Origin: Streptomyces lucensis JCM 4490
GTDB lineage: Bacteria; Actinomycetota; Actinomycetes; Streptomycetales; Streptomycetaceae
Length of the DNA stretch: 64,000 bases
Direction of reading: 5' to 3'
Assembly (NCBI RefSeq): GCF_014650035.1
Contig: NZ_BMUE01000006.1
Coordinates: 1 to 64,000 of the forward strand
Shown piece by piece: positions 34,101 through 41,169 of this stretch; position 1 is the stretch's first letter; each line of letters opens with the position of its first letter. The notes below the pieces were generated by a model. The model was given only the letters and a program-made list of their open reading frames with translations, did no database searches and was not told where the DNA came from. Made by a program: the position numbers and the translations under genes.

Positions 34101-34267
34101 GTGTACGTGTCGCGCGGCGTGGCCGGCACCACCGTCTCCTGGGGCGCGCCCACCGCCGTGGCGGACGGCGCCAGCGGGCCGAGTCCGGCGGTCAGCGCGG
34201 CCGACGCGACGACGGCCAGGGCGGCGCGTCCCGTCCGGGTCGGGCGTCTGAGGGCGTAGCGAGCCAA
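31142..34267 (-). CDS. large secreted protein with beta-propeller-like region and FG-GAP/VCBS repeats
   Basis: About 1041 residues. A signal peptide is evident (RRPTRTGRAALAVVASAALTA, cleavage near TAVGAP). The first two thirds look like beta-propeller blades with many G-x-x-V/L-Y/W strands, followed by an Ig-like segment (SYDWTLTVTPADG, near 745-790) and at least four FG-GAP repeats with calcium-loop-like sequences, LTGDGRADLLAR, LNGDGIGDVLAR and ITGDGRSDLVER. Such proteins are extracellular and may bind ligands or cell-surface sugars; no catalytic motif is seen. The TTG at 34267 is chosen because GGGGAGGA stands 6 nt before it, giving a perfect signal peptide. Confidence 0.8.
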   Translation of the reverse strand: MARYALRRPTRTGRAALAVVASAALTAGLGPLAPSATAVGAPQETVVPATPRDTYTSASLFSASTYGGHDGAGAQGVFHRLEGHSGLVWTRYADGRSVPVTQPEGVLGTWGTGADVLAYRYEGGRVGLWNAADGTTRTIQVPAGQALYTAYDDLAVGYRNVTGEDGTAGKEMHLLFPEPGGTTRDVPVTGLPDGVKLLKPLGGDASGLLFSAVQGQQYVSVLVDRSTGEALGWTPARGKVYLNGYVTGGHVVLFNINESKVLVFDRSDLSAPATEVALSGGDSVNPAQNLAVVGEWLVHRPSSGTAVLAEPLTGGPSVKLAVSDPGISVASGGAVFLGRTTADDWGLQRIEPGSDGKPVVTQVKALPKPPAQIQGLSLEQGRLVVTDAGRRGRRDDYVRTVAAGGTPEYGERSDFTPQLSSDVLIGSCHATDVACSQIYGTADGRIAWLEHVSDTEDRIRVNGPATGGLWERTVPTGGRITDVSGRHLLFTGADKQYVYKIGDYGTPAVTRAPGAAALSGDLLWTAGSAPGTVTAYDLSAKKATGTFDTGAGCAPTELQALGRWIYWTCDGGKAGVFDRTAGESVSVPAGEAKLGDGYVVTHDKQAGELVLTAFADGTPASRVIGALPDTGVSQRDVRWTVDESGGNAAYVDGEERVHLVPSGVPQQPLRLLAPAWTASSVEGHEYDTVPDTLATVLLSKPSSKWDLTVRDRATGKVYTDGRDGGPARGELTVGWHGLDPAKPGDAFLPNGSYDWTLTVTPADGTGAPLEVRGTVRLQHGAPARHDHAGSDGLPDGAADLLTLNSSGTLTFQQGTGKGTFSGKESGGGWSTKALAVPFGDLDRDRCNDVLVRMSDGSLRGYEVKCGLAPQPSMPYKKLGTGWNAYDVLTSPGDLTGDGRADLLARKASTGDVYLFAAKSDGTLAAAKKIRSGWTGYTKLVGAGDLNGDGIGDVLARDKAGTLYRYNGAGNGLLKDRVKVFSAWGASYNAVVGVGDITGDGRSDLVERDTAGNLYRNAGDGKGSFGARVKIGSGWQGYKGLF

Positions 34268-34421
34268 AGCGGGTCCTCCCCGAGGATCGGTGGAGGGGAC
34301 GTGCGCCGCTCGCGATCTCCCCGCCCGGCCTGTCATGTCCCCCACGGAAGTCGCCCGATAGTACATGCGTGTCGCGGCTTCCCGACCGGCCCGTCGGGCA
34401 GCCGCCGGTCAGGTACGCGGA

Positions 34422-34453
34422 AGGGCCCGCACGACCGAAGTCGTACGGGCCCT
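34422..34453. terminator. hairpin after the DEAD-box helicase gene
   Basis: AGGGCCCGCACGAC, CGAA loop, then GTCGTACGGGCCCT: a 14-bp stem with one mismatch. It lies just downstream of the minus-strand helicase stop and between it and the FG-GAP gene. Confidence 0.75.
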
Positions 34454-34471
34454 CCATCGCCTCACTCGGCG

Positions 34472-36646
34472 TCAGCCGTTGCGCTTCCAGCGCGGCTTGT
34501 CGTCGCGGCGGCCGAAGGAGCCGGTGCCGCGGTGGTCGTCACGACGGCCGTAGGGGCGCTCGTGGCCACCGGAGCGGAAGCCCGGGCGGTCGTCGCGGCG
34601 ATCACGGTTGAACGGACGGTCGCTGCCCCGGTGCCCGCCGCGCTCGTCCCGGCGGAAACCGCCACGGTCGTCGCGGCGCTCGAAGGAACGGCCACCGCGG
34701 TCGTCACGGCGGTCGGCCCCGCGGTCGCGGTCGAACGGACGGCGCTCGTCACGGCGCTCGAAGGAACGCCCGCCACGGTCACCCCGGTCGTCACGGCGCT
34801 CGAACGAACGGCCACCGCGGTCGTCACGGCGGTCGGCCCCGCGGTCGCGGTCGAACGGACGGCGCTCGTCACGGCGCTCGAAGGAACGCCCGCCACGGTC
34901 ACCCCGGTCGTCCCGGCGCTCGAAACCACGGTCACGGTCACGGTCGAACGGACGGCGGTCGTCACGGCGCTCGAAGGAACGGCCGCCACGGTCACCCCGG
35001 TCGTCCCGGCGCTCGAAACCACGGTCACCGCGGTCGTCCCGGCGGTCGTAACCGCGCCGCTCCTTGCGCTCGTAGGGCGCCGAGGCCGCCGGACGCTCCT
35101 CGCGCTCGGCCTCGCGCTGCGCCGGCTGCTCGGCGACGGCCGCCTCGCCCACGGCCTCCGCCGCGGCCGCCTGGGCCTGGGCCACCGCCTCCTCCGGGTC
35201 CTCACCGCGCTCGCGGGCGACCCGGGCGACCAGCCGGTCGGCCTCCTCGCGCAGCTCGGCCGCGCGACGCTGGGCACGCTCCAGCTGCTTGGTGAGCTGG
35301 GCGACGTCCCGCTCGGCCTGCTGGGCGGCGTTGCCCGCCGACTCGGCCTGGACCTCGGTCATGGAACGGGCGCCGGTGATCTCGGCGACCTCCGGGTCGA
35401 AGGCGGCACCGCCCTGGATGATGTGACGCGCGGCATCGACGCCCGCGTCCTCCATGAGGCGGAAGATCTGACGCCGCTGGTGCGGCAGGGACAGCGACAC
35501 GACCGTGCCGGTGCGGCCCGCACGGGCGGTGCGGCCGGCCCGGTGCAGGTAGTCCTTGTGGTCGCCCGCCGGGTCCACGTTCAGTACCAGGTCGATGCCG
35601 TCCACGTGGATGCCGCGCGCGGCCACGTCCGTCGCGACCAGGACGTTGACGTAACCGTCCTTGAAGTCGGCCAGCGTGCGGGTGCGGGCGCCCTGGGTCA
35701 TGCCGCCGTGCAGCGCGTCGGCCTTCACACCGGACTCGCGCAGCTGCTCGGCGACGCGGTCGGCGCCCAGCTGGGTGCGGACGAAGATGATCGTGCGGCC
35801 CTTGCGGGAGGCGATCGCGGCCGTGACCGGCGCCTTGTCCTTGGGCTTCACGATGAGGATGTGGTGCGACATGGTCGTCACCGCGCCCTGCGCCGCGTCC
35901 ACCTCGTGGGAGACCGGGCTGTTCAGGTAGCGGTCCACGAGGGTCTGGATCTCGTTCTCCATCGTCGCGGAGAACAGCATCCGCTGGCCGCCCGCCGGAA
36001 CCTGGTCGAGCAGCTCCGTGACCTCGGGCAGGAAGCCCAGGTCGGACATCTGGTCGGCCTCGTCGAGAACGGTGATGCGCACGTCGTCCAGGGAGCAGGC
36101 TCCGCGGTTGATGATGTCGCGCAGACGGCCCGGGGTGGCGACGAGGATGTCGACGCCACGCTCCAGGGCGTAGATCTGGTTGCCCATCGAGGTGCCGCCG
36201 CAGACGACCTTCATCTTCAGGCCGAGGACGTCACCGTACGGCTGGAGGGCGTCGGCGACCTGCATGGCCAGCTCGCGGGTCGGGGTGAGGATGACGGCAC
36301 GGGGCCGCTTCTTCTCCGTGCGCCCGCCGGCCAGCGTGGCCAGGGTGGGCAGGCCGAAGGAGAGGGTCTTGCCGGAGCCGGTGCGGCCACGGCCGAGGAC
36401 GTCCTTGCCGGTCAGGGCGTCCGGGATGGTCGCAGCCTGGATCGGGAAGGGGGTGGTGACGCCGTTCTGTGCGAGCTTGCGCACGATGCCCTCGGGAAGA
36501 CCGAGGTCGGCGAAGGTGGTCTGGGGGGTGTCAGCGGCCTCGGGGGCCTCGGTGACCTCGGTCGTCACGTCGACGAGTTCCTGGTCGAGCTCGTTCTCGA
36601 ACTCGTTCTCGGACACGACGATCTGGTCAGTACTGGACACGGACAT
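34472..36646 (-). CDS. DEAD-box RNA helicase with repetitive RGD/RRD-rich tail
   Basis: About 724 residues. An acidic N-terminal tail (1-40) precedes a complete DEAD-box core (about 45-420): Q motif TTPFPIQAATIP, motif I GRTGSGKT, PTRELA, VATPGR, DEAD in VLDEADQM, SAT, ARGIHVDGIDLV and HRAGRTARAG. A coiled coil (about 445-500) and a disordered tail (about 520-724) follow, made of RRDDRGDRGGRSFE-type units rich in Arg, Asp and Gly, likely for RNA binding and phase separation or degradosome contacts. I chose the ATG at 36646, with GGAAGG upstream, over one 15 codons earlier. The roughly 230 bp upstream (36647-36875) hold no gene and would be a long leader or promoter. Confidence 0.93.
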   Translation of the reverse strand: MSVSSTDQIVVSENEFENELDQELVDVTTEVTEAPEAADTPQTTFADLGLPEGIVRKLAQNGVTTPFPIQAATIPDALTGKDVLGRGRTGSGKTLSFGLPTLATLAGGRTEKKRPRAVILTPTRELAMQVADALQPYGDVLGLKMKVVCGGTSMGNQIYALERGVDILVATPGRLRDIINRGACSLDDVRITVLDEADQMSDLGFLPEVTELLDQVPAGGQRMLFSATMENEIQTLVDRYLNSPVSHEVDAAQGAVTTMSHHILIVKPKDKAPVTAAIASRKGRTIIFVRTQLGADRVAEQLRESGVKADALHGGMTQGARTRTLADFKDGYVNVLVATDVAARGIHVDGIDLVLNVDPAGDHKDYLHRAGRTARAGRTGTVVSLSLPHQRRQIFRLMEDAGVDAARHIIQGGAAFDPEVAEITGARSMTEVQAESAGNAAQQAERDVAQLTKQLERAQRRAAELREEADRLVARVARERGEDPEEAVAQAQAAAAEAVGEAAVAEQPAQREAEREERPAASAPYERKERRGYDRRDDRGDRGFERRDDRGDRGGRSFERRDDRRPFDRDRDRGFERRDDRGDRGGRSFERRDERRPFDRDRGADRRDDRGGRSFERRDDRGDRGGRSFERRDERRPFDRDRGADRRDDRGGRSFERRDDRGGFRRDERGGHRGSDRPFNRDRRDDRPGFRSGGHERPYGRRDDHRGTGSFGRRDDKPRWKRNG
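34670..35060 (-). repeat. imperfect internal repeats of the helicase tail
   Basis: The blocks CGGTCGTCACGGCGCTCGAA and GGTCGAACGGACGGCG recur at roughly 45-120 bp intervals, encoding RRDDRGDRG, GRSFERRD and RRPFDRD units. They are coding repeats, not a CRISPR array. Confidence 0.75.
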
Positions 36647-36875
36647 GCGAATGCGAAACCTTCCGGAGTCTCGTCGGCACGCGCCCGTCAACTCCGTGAT
36701 TCGCTCACGACCGCCTCAATGCGGTCCGCCACGGCAAGGGAGAGTACGCGCCACACGGCGCGCTCTGTGGTGGCGCCGGGCAAATGGGATCAAACGATCT
36801 ACCACCATACGCACCCACCACCCCCAAAGGCAAACCGGCCGCATGCCCGGAGACCGGCATCACACCCCCGCAAGA

Positions 36876-37397
36876 TCAGACCGGCACCCCCGCCGCGGGC
36901 GCCGGCTCGCGCTGGACCAGCTGCGGCCCCGTCTCCTCGTGCGCCGACGAGGACGGCTCCGCCGACGGCGGCTCCGACGCGGGCGGAGGGGTGGTGGAAG
37001 CCGGCGGCTCGGGCGGAACGGAGGTGGGCAGCGGCGTCGTCTCCTGCCCGGTCGACGCCGGCCCCCCGGGCTTCACGGTCCTGCCCGGCTTGGCGGGAAC
37101 CGAGGAAGCACTGCCCTTCTTCCCGGACGGCGTGGCCGACGCGGACGCCGACCCGCCCCGCTTCGCCTTGCCGCCGTGACCATGTCTGCCGTCGGCCGCC
37201 GGACCGCCGCCGTACCCGAACCCGCCTCCGCCCCCGCCGCCCAGCGGGCCGCCGTCCGGAACACCACCGCCGTGCTGACCCGCCGAGCGGGAGGGCCTGG
37301 CCCGCCCCGCGTCGTCACCCACGTTCACACAGCCGGCGGCCGCGGCGACGGCCAGCACCGTGACAGCCAGACGGACGGGTACGTACAAGGGGCGCAC
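36876..37397 (-). CDS. putative low-complexity lipoprotein
   Basis: About 173 residues. The start VRPLYVPVRLAVTVLAVAAA leads to the lipobox AAGC, so it should be lipidated and held at the outer face of the membrane. The rest is Gly-rich (GGGGGGGFGYGGG) and then Pro/Ser/Thr-rich, with no recognisable domain. I chose the GTG at 37397, which has GGAGG 8 nt upstream; a longer in-frame start exists at 37463. Function unknown; perhaps a cell-wall spacer protein. Coding bias and the clear lipobox support it being real. Confidence 0.65.
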   Translation of the reverse strand: MRPLYVPVRLAVTVLAVAAAAGCVNVGDDAGRARPSRSAGQHGGGVPDGGPLGGGGGGGFGYGGGPAADGRHGHGGKAKRGGSASASATPSGKKGSASSVPAKPGRTVKPGGPASTGQETTPLPTSVPPEPPASTTPPPASEPPSAEPSSSAHEETGPQLVQREPAPAAGVPV

Positions 37398-37484
37398 GGC
37401 GGCCACCTCCGGGACAAGGAAAGGAGTCAACCTTCCCAACTCCCTTCGCCCGCAAGAGGACACGCGCCCCGTTCGAACCGCCGC

Positions 37485-37835
37485 TCAGCCGTAACCGAGG
37501 GCATGCAGCCGGGCGTCGTCGATGCCGAAGTGGTGAGCGATCTCATGCACCACGGTCACCTCCGCCTCCGCCACGACGTCCTCGCGCGTCTCGCACATCC
37601 GCAGCGTCGGCCCCCGGTAGACGGTGATCCGGTCCGGCAGGACACCTGCGTACCACTCACCCCGCTCGGTCAACGGGGTCCCCTCGTACAGGCCGAGCAG
37701 CTCTGGATCATCGGCGGGCGGTTCGTCCTCGACGAACACCGCGACGTTGTCCATGAGCCGCGTCAGCTCCGGCGGGATCCGGTCGAGCGCCTCGGCGACC
37801 AGCTCCTCGAACTCCTCGCGCGTCATCTCCAGCAC
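37485..37835 (-). CDS. small zincin-like metallopeptidase family protein
   Basis: About 116 residues of the short zincin-like metallopeptidase family common in actinobacteria. The motif VHEIAHHFGIDD supplies HExxH plus a downstream Asp, the likely metal-binding set; the N-terminal FEELVAEALDRIPPEL is the family's typical opening. No signal peptide, so cytoplasmic. Start is either the GTG at 37835 or the ATG at 37826, three codons apart; neither has a clear ribosome site. Substrate and activity are not established for this family as far as I know. Confidence 0.8.
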   Translation of the reverse strand: MLEMTREEFEELVAEALDRIPPELTRLMDNVAVFVEDEPPADDPELLGLYEGTPLTERGEWYAGVLPDRITVYRGPTLRMCETREDVVAEAEVTVVHEIAHHFGIDDARLHALGYG

Positions 37836-37954
37836 ACGGTCATTGTCGGGTACGACGGGCCTCAGCGCGGGGCCCCTGCGCACGCGGCCGCCGGCGGCCG
37901 CGCGGAGAACGGGACCGCCGCATATCCACACCCGGCCCCGGGCATACGGGACCA

Positions 37955-39538
37955 ATGGCCCGCGCCCCCCTCGCAGCCCTGAACCACATGCTGGACCGGA
38001 CCGTGCAGCGCAGACACCGCACGCGCACCCGCACCCGCGCAACACCGCGGGCCACACCGGAACTCGCCGCCCGCCCGCGCCCCTGGCTCCACGCCCTCGG
38101 ACTCACCCTGGTCGTCCTCGCCGGAGCCTGGCTGGGCCTGCTGATCGTCGGCAACGTCCGCGCCCCGGTCGGCCCCATGAACACCACGATGGCGCTGCGC
38201 CCCTCCCTCACCGGCGGCACCAAAATCAACATCTCCCCCCTGGGCGCCCTGTCCCTCGACAGCCATGTCGCCCCCGTCCGCCTCGACGTGAACGTCGACC
38301 AACTGGACCCGCTGCGCTCCCAGGCCCTGGTCGACCACCCCGAGCGGATCTCCGGGCTCCAGGACGAGGTCGCCCACGACGTCGAGCACGGCACGCTCGA
38401 CCTGGCCCTGCGCTCCTGCGTCGCCGTGGTCTCCGGCGCCACCGCCCTCGGCCTCGCCGTCTACCGCCGCCCGCGTCCGGCCCTCGCGGCCGGCGGCCTC
38501 GCCCTCGCCCTCCTCGCGGCCTCCGGAGCGTCCGCCTACGCCACCTGGAACCCGAAGTCGGTCCTGGAACCCAGGTTCTCCGGACTGCTCAGCTCGGCAC
38601 CGTCCGTGGTCGGCAACGCGCGCAGCATCGTCACCGAGTTCGACGTCTACCAGCAGGAGCTGGCCCGCCTGGTGACGAACGTGACCAAGCTCTACGACGT
38701 CACGTCCACGCTCCCCGCCTACCAGCCCGACCCCTCCACCATCCGCGTCCTGCACGTGTCGGACATCCACCTGAACCCCGCGAGCTGGAAGATCATCGCC
38801 TCGCTGGTGAAGCAGTACAGGGTCGACGTGATCGTCGACTCGGGCGACACGATGGACCACGGCACGGCAGCCGAGAACGGCTTCCTCGACCCGATCGAGG
38901 ACCTGGGCGCGCCGTACGTCTGGGTGCGGGGCAACCACGACTCCAAGAACACCCAGCACTACCTGGAGCGCATGAAGAACGTGCACGTCCTGGACGACGG
39001 ACGGGCGCAGACGGTCGCGGGCCTGCGCTTCGCCGGGACGGGCGACCCGCAGTTCACCCCCGACCGCTCGGCGGTGCCCGGCGGCAACGCGTCGGAGGAA
39101 CTGGCCGGCGACCGCCTGGCCAGCGCACTGCGCGATCAGCGCGACGCCGGCACGCCGGTGGACGTGGCGGTCGCCCACGAACCCTCGGCCGCCCGCGAGA
39201 CCGACGGCGAGGTGCCGCTGGTGCTCTGCGGCCACCTGCACCACCAGGACACCGAGACGCTGAAGTACGGGACCCGGCTGCGCATGGAGGGCTCGACCGG
39301 CGGCAGCGGGCTGCGCGCGGTGGAGCGCCAGTACCCCGCCCCGATCGAGGCGTCGATCCTCTACTTCGACCGCGACAACCGGCGCCTGCAGGCCTGGGAC
39401 GCGATCAAGCTGGGGGGCCTGGGCCTGACAACGGCCGAGGTCAGCCGTCACCTGGCCGACGAGAACCATCCCGAGACGTCCCCGGCCCCGACTGCCTCCA
39501 CCACCCCGCCGGGGACGCCGTCCCACCGCTCGCCGTAA
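37955..39538 (+). CDS. membrane-anchored metallophosphoesterase
   Basis: 527 residues. An Arg-rich cytoplasmic start is followed by TM1 (about 45-67), a periplasmic-type loop, TM2 and TM3 (about 150-195) and a calcineurin-like phosphoesterase domain (about 265-490). All metal-binding motifs are present: SDIHLNP, DSGDTMD, RGNHD, AHEPS and CGHLH. It should hydrolyse a phosphoester or phospholipid-type substrate outside the membrane. The ATG at 37955 is divergent from the zincin gene by about 120 bp. The C-terminal 40 residues are Pro/Thr-rich and disordered. Confidence 0.85.
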   Translation: MARAPLAALNHMLDRTVQRRHRTRTRTRATPRATPELAARPRPWLHALGLTLVVLAGAWLGLLIVGNVRAPVGPMNTTMALRPSLTGGTKINISPLGALSLDSHVAPVRLDVNVDQLDPLRSQALVDHPERISGLQDEVAHDVEHGTLDLALRSCVAVVSGATALGLAVYRRPRPALAAGGLALALLAASGASAYATWNPKSVLEPRFSGLLSSAPSVVGNARSIVTEFDVYQQELARLVTNVTKLYDVTSTLPAYQPDPSTIRVLHVSDIHLNPASWKIIASLVKQYRVDVIVDSGDTMDHGTAAENGFLDPIEDLGAPYVWVRGNHDSKNTQHYLERMKNVHVLDDGRAQTVAGLRFAGTGDPQFTPDRSAVPGGNASEELAGDRLASALRDQRDAGTPVDVAVAHEPSAARETDGEVPLVLCGHLHHQDTETLKYGTRLRMEGSTGGSGLRAVERQYPAPIEASILYFDRDNRRLQAWDAIKLGGLGLTTAEVSRHLADENHPETSPAPTASTTPPGTPSHRSP

Positions 39539-39544
39539 ACCGTT

Positions 39545-39574
39545 TTGGCGATAGTCCTCGCCATCCCATATGCT
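39545..39574 (+). promoter_or_regulatory. promoter of the tRNA-Glu/Asp/Phe cluster
   Basis: -35 TTGGCG (39545-39550), 18-bp spacer, -10 TATGCT (39569-39574), 44 bp before tRNA-Glu. A good vegetative promoter for this GC content. Confidence 0.65.
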
Positions 39575-39618
39575 TCTCACGTCCCCGACGCGCTGAGAAG
39601 CGCCCAGGCGGGCCGATA

Positions 39619-39691
39619 GCCCTCATCGTCTAGCGGCCTAGGACGCCGCCCTTTCAAGGCGGTAGCACGGGTTCGAATCCCGTTGGGGGCA
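39619..39691 (+). tRNA. tRNA-Glu (TTC)
   Basis: 73 nt, anticodon TTC in CTTTCAA, complete seven-pair acceptor stem with one G-U pair, T-loop TTCGAAT, no encoded CCA. First of three tRNAs in a row. Confidence 0.96.
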
Positions 39692-39728
39692 CGCAAGATC
39701 GTGTGCGACACTGTTGCACACAGAGCTT

Positions 39729-39803
39729 GGTCCTGTGGAGCAGTTTGGAGTGCTCGCCACCCTGTCAAGGTGGAGGCCGCGGGTTCAAATCCCGTCAGGA
39801 CCG
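39729..39803 (+). tRNA. tRNA-Asp (GTC), copy 1
   Basis: 75 nt, anticodon GTC, discriminator G73 as expected for tRNA-Asp, T-loop TTCAAAT. The gene is identical to the second copy at 45235-45309; flanking bases differ. Confidence 0.96.
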
Positions 39804-39827
39804 CTGAGGTTTCACGTGAAACCTCGT

Positions 39828-39901
39828 GGCTGGGTAGCTCAGTTGGTACGAGCGATCGCCTGAAAAGCGATAGGTCGCCGGTTCGACCCCGGCCCCAGCC
39901 A
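39828..39901 (+). tRNA. tRNA-Phe (GAA)
   Basis: 74 nt, anticodon GAA in CTGAAAA, acceptor GGCTGGG/CCCAGCC, T-loop TTCGACC. Preceded by a short palindrome TTTCACGTGAAA at 39811-39822. Confidence 0.96.
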
Positions 39902-39922
39902 CAAGAGCCCTCATCAGGGCAG

Positions 39923-39958
39923 GAGCCCCTCTCCGGCGTCAACGGAGAGGGGCTCTTT
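39923..39958 (+). terminator. terminator of the tRNA cluster
   Basis: 13-bp stem GAGCCCCTCTCCG with a 7-nt loop, followed by TTT. It lies 22 bp after tRNA-Phe. From here to 40229 (about 270 bp) I see no gene, only the promoter region of the VOC gene. Confidence 0.85.
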
Positions 39959-40229
39959 CGTGTCGCCTGCATCCACCGGCACGCCGACGGCCACGGCAAG
40001 GCCTCGGGCCAGCCGCGGACCGCGCTGTCCGGCATTGCCGTGACGCACGGTGAGGCACTAGGTTGATCAGGTGACTGCCGGGTCGGCCATGGGCCATTCA
40101 AGAGTGAGGCACCCGGCCTCGGCGTGAGCACGAGGCGGGCAAGAGGCCCGCCGTTTCTCCGTGTCTTCCCTTCCAGCGCCCACGCACGGCGCTCCCCGTC
40201 GGATCCAAGACCCGGAGACACGTCCACAC

Positions 40230-40655
40230 ATGTCACATGACCAGCAGCACCAGCAGGAATCCGCACTGCCGGCCACCGTCCAGCTGAACCACACCGCCGT
40301 CTACGCCACGGACCGGCAGCTGTCGGCCGAGTTCATCGCCGTCATCCTGGGCCTGGAGGTCGGGGCCCCCTTCGGGCCGTTCCTGCCCGTCGACCTGGGC
40401 AACGGCGTGACGCTCGACTTCTACGAGAAGCGCGACGCGGCGATCCAGTCGCAGCACTACGCGTTCCTCGTGCCCGACGAGCAGTTCGACACCATGATCA
40501 CCCGCCTGGAGACGGTCGGGGTCACCTACTACGCCGACCCCGCCCACACCGAGCCCGGCCGGATCAACCGCCTGTTCGGCGGGCGCGGCGCCTACTTCGA
40601 CGACCCGGACGGCCACAACATGGAGATCATGACGCGGCCGTACGCACGGCCGTAG
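40230..40655 (+). CDS. VOC (glyoxalase/dioxygenase-fold) family protein
   Basis: About 141 residues with the paired beta-alpha-beta-beta-beta units of the vicinal oxygen chelate fold. LNHTAVYATDRQLSAEFIAV opens the first half and FDDPDGHNMEIMTRP closes the second, with potential metal ligands His and Glu. Reaction unknown: glyoxalase, dioxygenase or resistance-protein relatives all share this shape. I chose the ATG at 40230 (MSHDQQHQQ); an upstream ATG at 40161 adds 23 unlikely residues. Ribosome site weak (GGAG 14 nt upstream). Confidence 0.85.
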   Translation: MSHDQQHQQESALPATVQLNHTAVYATDRQLSAEFIAVILGLEVGAPFGPFLPVDLGNGVTLDFYEKRDAAIQSQHYAFLVPDEQFDTMITRLETVGVTYYADPAHTEPGRINRLFGGRGAYFDDPDGHNMEIMTRPYARP

Positions 40656-40764
40656 CAGGCCGCCGGACAGCAGCCGGTCCCCCGCTGCCTCCGGCCGGTG
40701 GCACGGAGGGCCGGGCGGCGTTACGTTCTGGTTGCTGGAGCAGTTCTCGGAGGGCGGGGGAGAC

Positions 40765-41073
40765 ATGGGGCAGGACGTGGGCAGGGCTGGGCCGGACACT
40801 CAGCTGGAGAAGGACCGGGCGCGCTACGGGCTGCTCGCGGTCGTCGTCAGCAATCTGGCGATCGCCGCGGTCGCGATCGTCGGTGTGTGGCGGCTCGACG
40901 GCGACAAGGCGGTGGTCGTCGGCGTCCTCACCGCCGCGTTCACCGCGGTCAGCAGCATGACGACCGCCTATCTGGGCATCAAGGCCATCTCCAACACCGC
41001 CAGGTCGATCGCCCTCGGCGACGGCGCGGCCCGCAGGCAGTCCGACACCGCGTCGGCCCCGCCCGCTTCCTAG
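40765..41073 (+). CDS. small two-TM membrane protein of unknown function
   Basis: About 102 residues. Two hydrophobic helices (about 23-45 and 51-75; YGLLAVVVSNLAIAAVAIVG and VVGVLTAAFTAVSSMTTAYLG) with a charged turn between them and short polar tails. No recognised family. GGGGGAG precedes the ATG at 40765 by 4 nt. It lies between the VOC gene and hrpA on the same strand. Confidence 0.7.
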   Translation: MGQDVGRAGPDTQLEKDRARYGLLAVVVSNLAIAAVAIVGVWRLDGDKAVVVGVLTAAFTAVSSMTTAYLGIKAISNTARSIALGDGAARRQSDTASAPPAS

Positions 41074-41096
41074 TGCTGTGGCCGGCCACAGCACTA
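41071..41096 (+). terminator. 26-bp perfect palindrome at the stop codon
   Basis: TAGTGCTGTGGCC followed at once by its reverse complement. The first three bases are the stop codon of the small membrane protein. Likely terminator before hrpA, 73 bp downstream. Confidence 0.65.
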
Positions 41097-41169
41097 GCCG
41101 GTGAACCGCGGGCGGCCGGCGTCAATTCGTTCGCGTGTTTTTCGCGGGGGGTGAGATCCTGGACCGCGT

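Noticed and set aside
34670..35060. Regular repeats suggestive of a CRISPR array
   Set aside because: They lie in frame inside the helicase tail, vary in unit length and lack unique spacers; they encode RRDDRGD units.
31136..37363. A plus-strand open frame of over 2000 codons across two genes
   Set aside because: It is antisense to the FG-GAP protein and the DEAD-box helicase, which have clear domains; long opposite-strand frames are expected at this GC content.
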